A stretch of DNA of 64,000 bases. Source: Vibrio celticus. GTDB taxonomy: Bacteria; Pseudomonadota; Gammaproteobacteria; Enterobacterales; Vibrionaceae. The notes under the pieces were generated by a model. The model was not told where the DNA came from, searched no databases, and was given only the letters and a program-made list of their open reading frames with translations. The position numbers and the translations under genes are program-made. The stretch spans positions 3,410,001 through 3,474,000 of the forward strand of contig NZ_AP025463.1 in assembly GCF_024347335.1 (NCBI RefSeq). The letters run 5' to 3'. This document shows positions 16,349 to 24,683 of this stretch, piece by piece (position 1 is the stretch's first letter; every line of letters starts with the position of its first letter).

Positions 16349-18481
16349 TTACTTCGCAGAACAGTTAAATTCGCCATCATAATTGAAGTCGAATTTGTAC
16401 ATCGTAAAGCCTTCCGAACTATCTTTATCGCCTTCGTCACCTTTAGTCGATAAACCAGTAATTTCTCCCGTTGCACAACGTGTCGCTTCTTTCAGTGTCG
16501 CCGATGCAAACTCAACACTATCGGTATTCGGTGCAATAAGTTGGAACACCTCTGCATTCGGGAATGCTAGATAAGAGCTCGCTTCTTGCTCTAATCGATC
16601 AGCTAAGTAGAACTGAACAAGCTCACGGTTATTGAATGCAGCTTCTTCTTTAACGATTTCTGCGTTATCAATACCTGGCATAGCCGAATTTGAAGCTCGG
16701 TAGTTATTCGTGATCACATAGATTTCAGCATCATCAGCAATATCTACACCGTCAAATGTCAATGATTCGATTTGGTGGTCGGTATCTGATTCAACGAACT
16801 CTGTTCCATTGATCTCAGTAAACTTAGAGTTGTTCTCAACATTTACTGTGTATTTTAAACGACCTTCACCCTCTTCGCTAAAGCCACCATAGAAAACATC
16901 AAAGTTGTAACCAGGAAAACTTTCAATCAAGAATCTTTCATTTCCAGCCAATGGTAAGGTGTTGTAGGCATTTGAATTAACCCATTCGATCCAACGCTTC
17001 ATGTCGGCACCTGACAACTTCAATACCGCAGGAGTGTTGTTATCGAATACATAAATATCCGCAACAGATGCATTGGTTAACTCACCTTCTTGAATGTTGG
17101 TGTAGTCTGCAGGGCCATTACGACCTGATTTGAAAGGCGCTGATACTGACAAGAACAAGGCATTTTCATCTGCGCTAGCGAACTCACCGTCTTCTTTCCA
17201 TTTAAGCAATTGATGTAGCTGTGCTTCGTTAACCACTTGAATTGACAAATCTGGCACGAGCTGTGGGAAGAAGCTGTTCATGTTGACATCAATCTCAGCA
17301 ATGGTCTCTGCCATGTACTCAACGGTGCCTTCATGCTCTTCTTCAACAAGATCTTCAATAGTAGCATCAGAACCTTCAACTAGAGAGCGAAGCTCCGTTG
17401 TTGAATGAGTATGGTCAACAACCCAAGTTTCACCGTTATTCTCTGAACGTAATTTTAGGTCAATCACGCCCAGTTTAGCGCCCCAGTAACCCGGCATAAC
17501 CGCTGGTACACCATTGATCAGGCCTTTCTCTGCATCAACATCAGGAATATCACCATATTCACCCGTCTGATTTGGGAACTCACGGTGATCGTGGCCAAAC
17601 ATGATGGCATCAATACCTTCAACATATCCTAGGTGAAGTGAAGCATTTTCAGCAAACTCATTATCGTTGTTATTCAATCCAGAGTGTGGAATGGCAACAA
17701 TAACGTCCGCGCCTTCTGCTTTCATGATTGGTACGTAATGTTCAGCTGTTTTCTTTATGTCTGAGACTAAAACGTTACATACAAGGTGTGAAGCGTCCCA
17801 ACCCATAATATCAGGTGGTGTGAAACCAATTACACCGACATTAACAGAGTGATTTTTACCGTCGCTACCAATGAAATCTCGCTCCAGAATCACATATGGG
17901 TCATACATGTGTTCCGCAATATCGAACATCTCTTCAGTGATACGGATTTCACACTCTTCCGCTTTGTTGCTTACTTTCTCGAGTGAGTTGTCATTTTTCC
18001 ATACGTTAGCACTCACATAAGGAAAATTAGAACCTTTAAGTGCTTCATCTAAGTATTCAAGGCCATAGTTGAATTCATGGTTACCCAAATTTGCTGCATC
18101 GTAATCTAAGTGGTTCATCGCCTTGTAAACCGGATGGTGATTGTTTCTAAGATGGTCAACACCCTTTGCCGCCATGTAGTCACCCATTGGGCTACCTTGA
18201 ATCAAATCACCATTGTCAAATAGCATGCTATTAGCAACTTCATCTCGCGTGGCGTCAATCACCAACGAAGTTCGAGCAAGTCCCCACTCTGGCATTTTAT
18301 TTTCGTTATCTTCTTTGCTTATAAAGTAATTATAAGGCATTACATTTGTATGGATATCTGTTGTTTCCATCAAACGAAGATCGAGAGTAATAGATTCATC
18401 ACTATTTGATGAACTATTACATCCCGTTAGTGCAATAGCAACACTCGAAACAAGTAGTAGCTTTGTAGCATTAAACGTCAT
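16349..18481 (-). CDS. Lipoprotein with CpdB-like 2',3'-cyclic phosphodiesterase/3'-nucleotidase domains
   Basis: Probable surface or periplasmic nucleotidase that releases phosphate and nucleosides from nucleotides. The 710-residue product has a lipoprotein signal (hydrophobic run then LTGC lipobox, Cys21), a calcineurin-like metallophosphatase domain with METTDIHTNV (DxH), DNGDLIQGSPMGD, NLGNHEFNYG, IPHSG and MFGHDHREF (GHxH), and a C-terminal 5'-nucleotidase domain with ISAPFKSGRNGPADYTNI-like and YVITNNYRASNSAMPG substrate motifs. The TTDIHTNVMPYNY start and overall layout fit CpdB better than UshA. Unlike classic CpdB it is lipid-anchored. Upstream is an AT-rich ~560-base spacer. Confidence 0.85.
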   Translation of the reverse strand: MTFNATKLLLVSSVAIALTGCNSSSNSDESITLDLRLMETTDIHTNVMPYNYFISKEDNENKMPEWGLARTSLVIDATRDEVANSMLFDNGDLIQGSPMGDYMAAKGVDHLRNNHHPVYKAMNHLDYDAANLGNHEFNYGLEYLDEALKGSNFPYVSANVWKNDNSLEKVSNKAEECEIRITEEMFDIAEHMYDPYVILERDFIGSDGKNHSVNVGVIGFTPPDIMGWDASHLVCNVLVSDIKKTAEHYVPIMKAEGADVIVAIPHSGLNNNDNEFAENASLHLGYVEGIDAIMFGHDHREFPNQTGEYGDIPDVDAEKGLINGVPAVMPGYWGAKLGVIDLKLRSENNGETWVVDHTHSTTELRSLVEGSDATIEDLVEEEHEGTVEYMAETIAEIDVNMNSFFPQLVPDLSIQVVNEAQLHQLLKWKEDGEFASADENALFLSVSAPFKSGRNGPADYTNIQEGELTNASVADIYVFDNNTPAVLKLSGADMKRWIEWVNSNAYNTLPLAGNERFLIESFPGYNFDVFYGGFSEEGEGRLKYTVNVENNSKFTEINGTEFVESDTDHQIESLTFDGVDIADDAEIYVITNNYRASNSAMPGIDNAEIVKEEAAFNNRELVQFYLADRLEQEASSYLAFPNAEVFQLIAPNTDSVEFASATLKEATRCATGEITGLSTKGDEGDKDSSEGFTMYKFDFNYDGEFNCSAK

Positions 18482-18942
18482 TTTAACTCCAAAGGGATTA
18501 ATTTAAATAATAGATTATATACTCTAAAATGAGATGATAAATAACAAGACATTTAAAGTAAACACTAAACACATCATAGTTAAATCAATTAAAATTAGTC
18601 ATATAAGACAACAAAAATATCACAACCAGGTAACAAAATACAAACATGACAAATGATAAGTTATTGAAATAAAAAGAAAAAGAATGGAAATTCAATTTGC
18701 AAGCCACAAGAAATCGATATTAAAATAGGATTATTTCAATGAATTTAAAATATTTTCATGGCTAAATTAAATGTAATTAGCCTGGAAATTAAAATAAAAA
18801 AGTTAAATTAAAAAACATATAGGCTTAAATTATATTTAAAATAAAAATAAGTTAATAAAACATTAACTTAATATATAATAAAACATTAATAAACATTGCA
18901 TACAAATGTAACATTAAAAATAAAAGCAATCTGATAAATATA
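18482..18942. other. AT-rich intergenic region
   Basis: This stretch between the nucleotidase-like gene and the terminator of the purine permease is strikingly rich in A and T, with runs such as AAATAAAATAAA and many TTAA and TATA steps. No open frame, tRNA or clear repeat is seen. It must hold the promoter of the 18481 gene, but many AT-rich hexamers compete and none can be chosen. Such composition is typical of H-NS-bound DNA; that is inference. Confidence 0.55.
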
Positions 18943-18970
18943 AAAACCCAACGCAAAAGTATTGGGTTTT
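18943..18970 (-). terminator. Terminator after the purine permease
   Basis: AAAACCCAA and TTGGGTTTT form a stem around a 10-base loop, with T-rich sequence on the minus strand, ~75 bases past the permease stop. Confidence 0.8.
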
Positions 18971-19046
18971 TAATTCACACTCTAAATTAAATATAAATTT
19001 CTCTTTATATTTAATACTTAGATCGTAAAAATGAAAGGTATTAGTA

Positions 19047-20417
19047 TTACAACATGATCAAGTAAGTTAAGAACACCACACACAGTCCGTAGATTAGCGG
19101 GTGCACTTCTTTACGCTTACCTGCCACAACCATTGTGAATGCGTAGCTGATGAAGCCCATCGCCATACCGTTCGCTGGAGAGAAGCTTAGCACTGTGAAC
19201 ATGATGGTAAAGAAGGCTGCAATGCGTGACTCTTTCTTTTCCCAGTTGATCTGACCAAGACGACCTACCATGTAGATGCCAACCACGACCATCGCCGGTG
19301 CAACCATTGCAGCCGAGAAGATAGAGAAGATTGGGTATAGGAACAATGAGATTAAGAACAGACCAGCCACCATGACTGCTGCCAAGCCCGTTTTCGCACC
19401 TTGAGAAGACGCAATGCCAGACTCAGAGAATGCGGTAATTGATGTGGTACCTAGGATCGAACCAATCACTGTTCCGCCCGCATCAGCAACCAAAGCTGAT
19501 TTCGCGTTTGGCACCTTACCGTCTTTATCGATGATACCCGCATCACGGCCAACACCGACAATGGTGCTCAAGCCATCAAAGAAATCGACAATCAAGAAGA
19601 TAAGTACGATGAACAGTAGGTCGAACATTTTCTCTGGCGTGAAAGCAGAGAAATCAAAGATAGCGCCAAAGCTGCCAGCCATGCTTGGTGGCATAGCAAT
19701 GAACTGTTCTGGGATTGGTGCATTTGAAGTGCCCATGAAGACGTCAGCAAGAATCGTCAACACAATAGCTGAAACGAACGAGATGAACGTTGCTAGCTTG
19801 ATGTCACGAACCATACAACCCAATGCGATAAAGATACTCACGTAAGCGATGATCACTTTTGGATCGGAAATATCACCTAAGCCAACCAATACGAATGGGT
19901 TAGAAACGATGATGCCCGCATTCTTAAGACCTAAGAAAGCAATGAACAGTCCGAGAGACACGGTAATCGCCAACTTCAAATCTTCAGGAATCGACTCAAT
20001 CATCGATTTACGAATATTGGTTAACGAGAACGCGAGGTACAGGATACCTGACAGGAAGATGCCGAACAGCGCCTCATTCCAAAGTACTGCGACTGAACCA
20101 CTCAATAGTAAGCCTTTGAAGAAGCCGTTCATGCTCATGCCCGGCGCAAGCATCACTGGGTAGTTGCCCCAAATGCCCATGATGAGGGTTGCGATAGCCG
20201 CAGACAGAGCCGTTGCAGTAAACACGGCACCTTTGTCCATGCCTGGAATATCACCCAAAATTGCTGGGTTAACCGCCAGAATGTAACTCATCGCCAAGAA
20301 AGTAATGAAACCTGCGTACAGCTCAGTGCCAATCGTGGTTTTTCTTTCAGTGATTTTAAACATCGAATCAAGCGAGCCAGGGGTTTTCTGGGCTTTCAGG
20401 GTGGAATCGGTACTCAC
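19047..20417 (-). CDS. NCS2-family purine permease (guanine/hypoxanthine type)
   Basis: Inner membrane proton-coupled nucleobase importer. The 456 residues hold about 12-14 hydrophobic segments and the AzgA-like NCS2 signatures TTIGTELYAGFITFLAMSYI, NPAILGDIPGMDKGAVFTAT, MLAPGMSMNGFF, and the substrate motif IVDFFDGLSTIVGVG followed by GSILGTTSITAFSESGIASS. The start is GTG at 20417 with AGG ten bases upstream; the reading is consistent with PbuG/GhxP-type proteins. A guanine-type riboswitch lies directly upstream (20492-20556), which supports guanine/hypoxanthine rather than uracil or xanthine as substrate. No other gene is in the unit. Confidence 0.9.
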   Translation of the reverse strand: MSTDSTLKAQKTPGSLDSMFKITERKTTIGTELYAGFITFLAMSYILAVNPAILGDIPGMDKGAVFTATALSAAIATLIMGIWGNYPVMLAPGMSMNGFFKGLLLSGSVAVLWNEALFGIFLSGILYLAFSLTNIRKSMIESIPEDLKLAITVSLGLFIAFLGLKNAGIIVSNPFVLVGLGDISDPKVIIAYVSIFIALGCMVRDIKLATFISFVSAIVLTILADVFMGTSNAPIPEQFIAMPPSMAGSFGAIFDFSAFTPEKMFDLLFIVLIFLIVDFFDGLSTIVGVGRDAGIIDKDGKVPNAKSALVADAGGTVIGSILGTTSITAFSESGIASSQGAKTGLAAVMVAGLFLISLFLYPIFSIFSAAMVAPAMVVVGIYMVGRLGQINWEKKESRIAAFFTIMFTVLSFSPANGMAMGFISYAFTMVVAGKRKEVHPLIYGLCVVFLTYLIML

Positions 20418-20491
20418 AACAAAACCTATGCAATAAATTAAGAATTTGGTGATTCAAATGCTGTGAGAATAGAGAGGTCTCTACACTAAAA

Positions 20492-20556
20492 ACTGTAGTC
20501 ACCAAGGTAGGCATGGTAGTAGAAACATTTGATCCATTTCATCAAATATATACAGC
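20492..20556 (-). ncRNA. Purine (guanine-type) riboswitch aptamer
   Basis: Read on the minus strand, P1 is GCTGTA/TACAGT, J1/2 is TAT, P2 is a 7-bp stem ATTTGAT/ATCAAAT with loop GAAATGG, J2/3 is the invariant GTTTCTAC, P3 is TACCA/TGGTG-like around loop GCCTACC, and J3/1 is GACTA. Stem and joint lengths match the purine aptamer position by position. The J3/1 specificity base is C, which means guanine/hypoxanthine, not adenine. The loop pair L2/L3 departs from the usual GATATGG / CCGTAAA. It sits 75 bases before the permease GTG. The downstream TGTAG (20481-20485) can pair with CTACA of P1, an alternative fold; no U-run terminator is seen, so translational control is likely. Confidence 0.88.
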
Positions 20557-20923
20557 ATTTAATCGTTTGCGCGGATTGTAAGGATTGAGATTAAAACTTC
20601 AACAAATTTTGTCCAGATCACATAAAAAAGTACCGATGACGAGTCATTACATTTATACAAAGATCTTTGAGAAGATCATTCGCTAATAAATAACGATCAA
20701 GCCAGTTGTTCTCAATCATCTAAATATGCTACTCTTCGCCTCCATTTTTCTGACCTAATTTTCACCAGTTGCTTCTATTAGTTTTACTCGTTATCTCTTT
20801 ACAGACGTAACCAACGGAACAATTAGTAGATGCACCATCGGAACAAAAATTAGAGTCAGTGCTATCTTTTAAAGTGTAGGTTTATTGCCTTCACTCAATC
20901 CAACCAACAGTGGAAATATACAG

Positions 20924-21547
20924 ATGGGCAAAGGTACTCTTTACATCGTATCTGCACCTAGTGGCGCAGGTAAGTCGAGCTTGATCTCAGCAATGCTAGA
21001 AACCAATCCAACCTACGCAATGAAGGTATCTGTTTCACACACCACTCGCGGTATGCGCCCTGGTGAAGAAAATGGTGTTCACTACCACTTCGTAGAGAAG
21101 CATCATTTTGAAGACCTAATTACTAAAGGTGAATTCCTAGAGTACGCTGAAGTGTTCGGCAACTACTACGGTACTTCACGCGTTTGGATTGAAGAAAACC
21201 TAAACCGCGGTATCGATGTATTCCTAGATATCGACTGGCAAGGTGCTCGTCAGATCCGTGAACAAATGCCTCAAGCGAAGAGTGTATTCATTCTTCCACC
21301 ATCAAATGGTGAACTAGAGCGTCGTTTGAATGTTCGCGGTCAAGACAGCAACGAAGTTATTGCGAAACGCATGAGCGAAGCAAAATCAGAGATTTCTCAC
21401 TATGCAGAATATGATTATGTGATCGTGAATGACGACTTTGATGCAGCCCTAATGGACTTCAGAGCTATCATTCGTGCGGAGCGCTTGAAAGAAGATAAGC
21501 AAGCAGCGAAATACAGCGGCATGCTTACAGCACTACTAGCGGAATAA
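20924..21547 (+). CDS. gmk: Guanylate kinase
   Basis: Phosphorylates GMP to GDP with ATP, essential for GTP and ppGpp supply. From the ATG at 20924 the protein is 207 residues: P-loop APSGAGKSSLI (residues 10-20), the GMP-binding VSHTTRGMRPGE and EFLEYAEVFGNYYGTS, and IDWQGARQIRE. The extra 13 residues from the codon at 20885 do not belong to the family. It is divergent from the riboswitch-permease unit with ~370 bases between them and starts the gmk-rpoZ-spoT-recG block. In the gap I see no clear promoter pair. Confidence 0.96.
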   Translation: MGKGTLYIVSAPSGAGKSSLISAMLETNPTYAMKVSVSHTTRGMRPGEENGVHYHFVEKHHFEDLITKGEFLEYAEVFGNYYGTSRVWIEENLNRGIDVFLDIDWQGARQIREQMPQAKSVFILPPSNGELERRLNVRGQDSNEVIAKRMSEAKSEISHYAEYDYVIVNDDFDAALMDFRAIIRAERLKEDKQAAKYSGMLTALLAE

Positions 21548-21553
21548 TCTCTG

Positions 21554-21715
21554 ATACCAATCGTAGTAAACAACTGGTCATTCTAGCTTGTGAAAAAGCC
21601 TGATAACGTCGTTAGAATTTTTGATTGTAGGGTCACTACTTATCGAAAAATTCTTCCTTGTTCTCAAACTTTTTTCCGGCGCTATCTCTGAGCACTTATT
21701 TACTGTGATTGGTAT
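21554..21715 (+). repeat. Dispersed ~162-bp inverted-repeat element, copy 1
   Basis: Begins ATACCAATCGTAGTAAACAA and ends with the inverse of ATACCAATCACAGTAAATAA, giving ~23-bp imperfect terminal inverted repeats. The inside contains TTGATTGTAG, ACTACTTATC and CTTGTTCTCAA blocks shared with the copies at 33705 and 57632. It encodes nothing and lies between gmk and rpoZ, seven bases after the gmk stop. Size and ends resemble a miniature inverted-repeat transposable element (MITE); no clear target duplication is seen. Confidence 0.8.
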
Positions 21716-21826
21716 AACTGGATTTTCCATTGAGATAAGTATACGGTGATCTAGAAAATCTCTAGTTAAACTTGTATACTTTCTCGTCATCAAAAATTTA
21801 TTAGTTAATTACTATTTGGAGTCCTC

Positions 21827-22099
21827 ATGGCACGCGTAACTGTTCAAGACGCTGTTGAAAAAGTTGGCAACCGTTTCGACCTAGTTCTTATTGCGGCTCG
21901 CCGCGCACGTCAAATGCAAACTGGCGGTAAAGATTCACTAGTGCCTGAAGAAAACGATAAGCCAACGGTTATCGCTCTTCGCGAAATCGAAGAAGGTCTT
22001 ATCACTAAAGACGTACTAGATGCTCGTGAACGTCAAGAGCAACAAGAGCAAGAAGCGGCTGAACTTGCAGCAGTAAGCAGCATCGCTCACACTCGATAA
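21827..22099 (+). CDS. rpoZ: DNA-directed RNA polymerase omega subunit
   Basis: Smallest core RNA polymerase subunit, chaperone of beta' and part of the ppGpp binding site 1. The 90-residue product reads MARVTVQDAVEKVGNRFDLV, then AARRARQMQTGGKDSLVPEE and an acidic, glutamine-rich tail. Length matches E. coli (91). RBS GGAG is seven bases before the ATG. It is followed after 39 bases by spoT, the conserved pairing. Confidence 0.97.
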   Translation: MARVTVQDAVEKVGNRFDLVLIAARRARQMQTGGKDSLVPEENDKPTVIALREIEEGLITKDVLDARERQEQQEQEAAELAAVSSIAHTR

Positions 22100-22138
22100 G
22101 AACGTCATTCGAACTAATTAACCTTCCGGGCCTTTAAT

Positions 22139-24265
22139 TTGTATCTATTCGATAGCCTCAAAGACGTTGCCCAAGAATACCTAACAGAGCCTCAAATTGA
22201 GGCTCTGCGTCAATCTTATGTGGTAGCGAGAAATGCCCATGAAGGGCAAACCCGTTCAACGGGTGAACCATACATAATCCACCCTGTTGCTGTTTCAAGA
22301 ATCCTGGCAGAAATGCGTCTGGATATCGAAACTCTGCAAGCCGCCCTACTCCACGATGTAATTGAAGATACTGAAGTTACAAAAGAGGAGCTGGAAGCTC
22401 AATTCGGCAATACCGTTGCTGAACTGGTTGATGGTGTATCTAAGCTGGATAAGCTTAAATTTCGTGATCGCAAAGAAGCGCAAGCAGAGAACTTCCGTAA
22501 GATGGTTCTCGCCATGGTGCAAGACATCCGCGTTATCTTGATCAAATTAGCTGACCGTACTCACAACATGCGCACGCTTGGGGCACTTCGTCCTGACAAG
22601 AAGCGTCGTATTGCTCGTGAAACCCTAGAGATCTATTCTCCGCTAGCTCACCGTCTTGGTATTCATAACATCAAGACCGAACTAGAAGAGCTGGGCTTCG
22701 AAGCCCTCTACCCTAACCGTTATCGCGTACTGAAAAACGTAGTGAAAGCTGCGCGTGGTAACCGTAAGGAAATGATCCAACGTATCCATAGCGAAATCGA
22801 AGGCCGCCTTGAAGAAGTCGGTTTGCCTGCTCGCGTACTTGGTCGTGAAAAGAACCTGTTTTCCATCTATAACAAGATGAAAACCAAAGAGCAGCGCTTC
22901 CACACCATTATGGACATCTACGCTTTCCGCGTGGTGGTTGATACCCCAGATACTTGTTATCGCGTACTTGGTCAGGCTCACAGCCTGTACAAGCCTCGTC
23001 CTGGCCGCATGAAAGATTACATTGCGGTACCAAAAGCCAACGGCTACCAATCTCTGCACACGTCAATGATCGGCCCTCACGGGGTGCCAGTTGAGGTTCA
23101 GATCCGTACTGAAGACATGGATCAAATGGCAGACAAAGGTGTCGCGGCGCACTGGTCTTATAAAGGCAACGGCTCACGCAGCAGTAATGGCACAACCGCA
23201 CAGGTTAAAGCACAACGTTGGATGCAGAGCTTACTTGAGCTGCAACAAAGCGCGGGTAACTCATTCGAATTCATTGAAAACGTTAAGTCTGATCTGTTCC
23301 CAGATGAGATCTTCGTGTTCACGCCGAAGGGTCGCATTGTCGAACTTCCGGCAGGCGCAACAGCGGTCGATTTTGCTTACGCGGTGCATACCGACGTCGG
23401 CAACATGTGTGTAGGTGCTCGTGTAGACATGAACCCTTACCCACTCAGCAAATCGCTGAAGAATGGCCAAACCATTGAGATCATCAGTGCTCCGGGCGCA
23501 CGTCCAAATGCAGCATGGCTCAACTACGTAGTGACATCACGTGCACGTACTAAGATCCGTCAGGTTCTGAAAACCATGCGTCGTGAAGAGTCGATTACCC
23601 TTGGTCGTCGTCTACTGAACCACGCACTTGGCGAGCACTCTATTACCGATATCGGCCAAGAGAACGTTGAACATGTATTGTCTGATCTTCGTCTCGACAG
23701 CATTGAAGACTTGCTAGCGTCAATTGGTCTTGGTGAGCTGATGAGTATCGTGATTGCTCGTCGCCTGCTAGGTGATGCTGACGAACTGACGGAAGTGAAA
23801 AACAACAGCGATGCGCCTAGGAAGAAACTGCCTATTCGTGGTGCTGAAGGCCTGCTACTGACGTTCGCTAACTGTTGTCACCCGATTCCAGACGATCACA
23901 TCATTGCTCATGTATCTCCAGGTCGTGGCCTTGTGGTTCACCGCGAAACGTGTCCAAACGTTCGTGGTTACCAGAAAGAACCAGATAAATACATGGCGGT
24001 TGAATGGTCTGACGATTACAACCAAGAGTTCACTGCTGAGCTTCAGGTTGATCTGCAGAACCATCAAGGTGCACTGGCTGAGCTAACCAATGTTATCTCG
24101 AAAACAGGCTCTAACATTCACGGTATTTCAACCGAAGAACGTGATGGACGCTTGTACACAGTGACAATCTTGCTGACCACCAAAGATCGTGTTCACCTTG
24201 CGAGCATTATGAAGAAGCTACGTGTGATGCCACACGCGCTGAAAGTAAGACGTCGTAAGAACTGA
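22139..24265 (+). CDS. spoT: Bifunctional (p)ppGpp synthetase/hydrolase SpoT
   Basis: Sets the alarmone level: degrades (p)ppGpp to GDP/GTP and makes it under carbon, phosphate or fatty acid stress. The 708 residues hold an N-terminal HD hydrolase domain (HxxxH..HDVIEDTEV around residues 45-80), a synthetase domain with RTHNMRTLGAL and VPKANGYQSLHTSM, a TGS domain (IFVFTPKGRIVELPAGATAVDFAYAVHTDVG) here shortened as FVFTPKGRIVELPAG, and a C-terminal ACT domain. The start is TTG (22139), giving MYLFDSLKDVAQ, which aligns with E. coli SpoT, itself read from TTG. No trmH follows, as in other Vibrio. Confidence 0.97.
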   Translation: MYLFDSLKDVAQEYLTEPQIEALRQSYVVARNAHEGQTRSTGEPYIIHPVAVSRILAEMRLDIETLQAALLHDVIEDTEVTKEELEAQFGNTVAELVDGVSKLDKLKFRDRKEAQAENFRKMVLAMVQDIRVILIKLADRTHNMRTLGALRPDKKRRIARETLEIYSPLAHRLGIHNIKTELEELGFEALYPNRYRVLKNVVKAARGNRKEMIQRIHSEIEGRLEEVGLPARVLGREKNLFSIYNKMKTKEQRFHTIMDIYAFRVVVDTPDTCYRVLGQAHSLYKPRPGRMKDYIAVPKANGYQSLHTSMIGPHGVPVEVQIRTEDMDQMADKGVAAHWSYKGNGSRSSNGTTAQVKAQRWMQSLLELQQSAGNSFEFIENVKSDLFPDEIFVFTPKGRIVELPAGATAVDFAYAVHTDVGNMCVGARVDMNPYPLSKSLKNGQTIEIISAPGARPNAAWLNYVVTSRARTKIRQVLKTMRREESITLGRRLLNHALGEHSITDIGQENVEHVLSDLRLDSIEDLLASIGLGELMSIVIARRLLGDADELTEVKNNSDAPRKKLPIRGAEGLLLTFANCCHPIPDDHIIAHVSPGRGLVVHRETCPNVRGYQKEPDKYMAVEWSDDYNQEFTAELQVDLQNHQGALAELTNVISKTGSNIHGISTEERDGRLYTVTILLTTKDRVHLASIMKKLRVMPHALKVRRRKN

Positions 24266-24276
24266 TCAAAATAAAG

Positions 24277-24420
24277 ATGAGGGATTCGAGATGGCGAGAT
24301 GCGAAGAGCAAAAGACTTCGTGACTCACCATCTTGGCTCCACATCTTTTTTAATCTTTTAGTATCTCGATAAATAAAGCTGACGAGAGATACGAGTCTCG
24401 AGATGCGAAGAGCAAAGCTT
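24277..24420. repeat. Inverted copies of the spoT-recG repeat
   Basis: Two copies of the core CGAGATGCGAAGAGCAAA lie at about 24293-24312 and 24399-24416, both in the opposite direction to the tandem units that follow at 24434. Together they could form long hairpins with those units. The core is the reverse complement of the tandem unit's GCTCTT...CGCATCTCG. No coding function is evident. Confidence 0.7.
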
Positions 24421-24433
24421 TTCACCACCTCAA

Positions 24434-24595
24434 CTCTTCGTATTTCGTTTACTCGTACCCCTTATCTGCTCTTCATTCCTTCGTGTCTCGTTTACCCGCA
24501 TCCCGCATCTGCTCTTATCCCTTCGCATCTCGTTTACCCGTATCCCGCATCTGCTCTTCTTCCTTTAAATCTCGTTTACTCGAATCCCGTATCTG
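24434..24595 (+). repeat. Tandem ~42-bp repeat, four units
   Basis: Units at 24434-24468 (35 bp, degenerate), 24469-24511 (43), 24512-24553 (42) and 24554-24595 (42) share CTCTT...TCTCGTTTACYCG.ATCCCG.ATCTG. A partial fifth follows. The same core occurs once more at 59058-59092. The period, 14 codons, keeps a frame open across the array, but composition and setting argue for a DNA repeat rather than a gene. Confidence 0.8.
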
Positions 24596-24683
24596 CTTCT
24601 AATCTGCTCTTTCGCTTTATCCTGTACAAAAATCCAGTAAAATGCTTGAATAGATTATCTCTCTTACGTTTATGAGCCTTGTT

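Noticed and set aside
20418..20492. Intrinsic terminator in the riboswitch expression platform
   Set aside because: No GC-rich stem followed by a T-run is present; the small hairpins suggest translational control instead.
22682..23201. Minus-strand frames of 97-125 codons within spoT
   Set aside because: Shadow frames over the spoT synthetase domain.
24434..24595. CRISPR-like direct repeats
   Set aside because: Units are contiguous with no unique spacers, and no cas genes are near.
24403..24675. 90-codon open frame across the tandem repeats
   Set aside because: Its repeated peptide follows the 42-bp DNA unit, it has no ribosome-binding site, and inverted copies of the same unit are non-coding.
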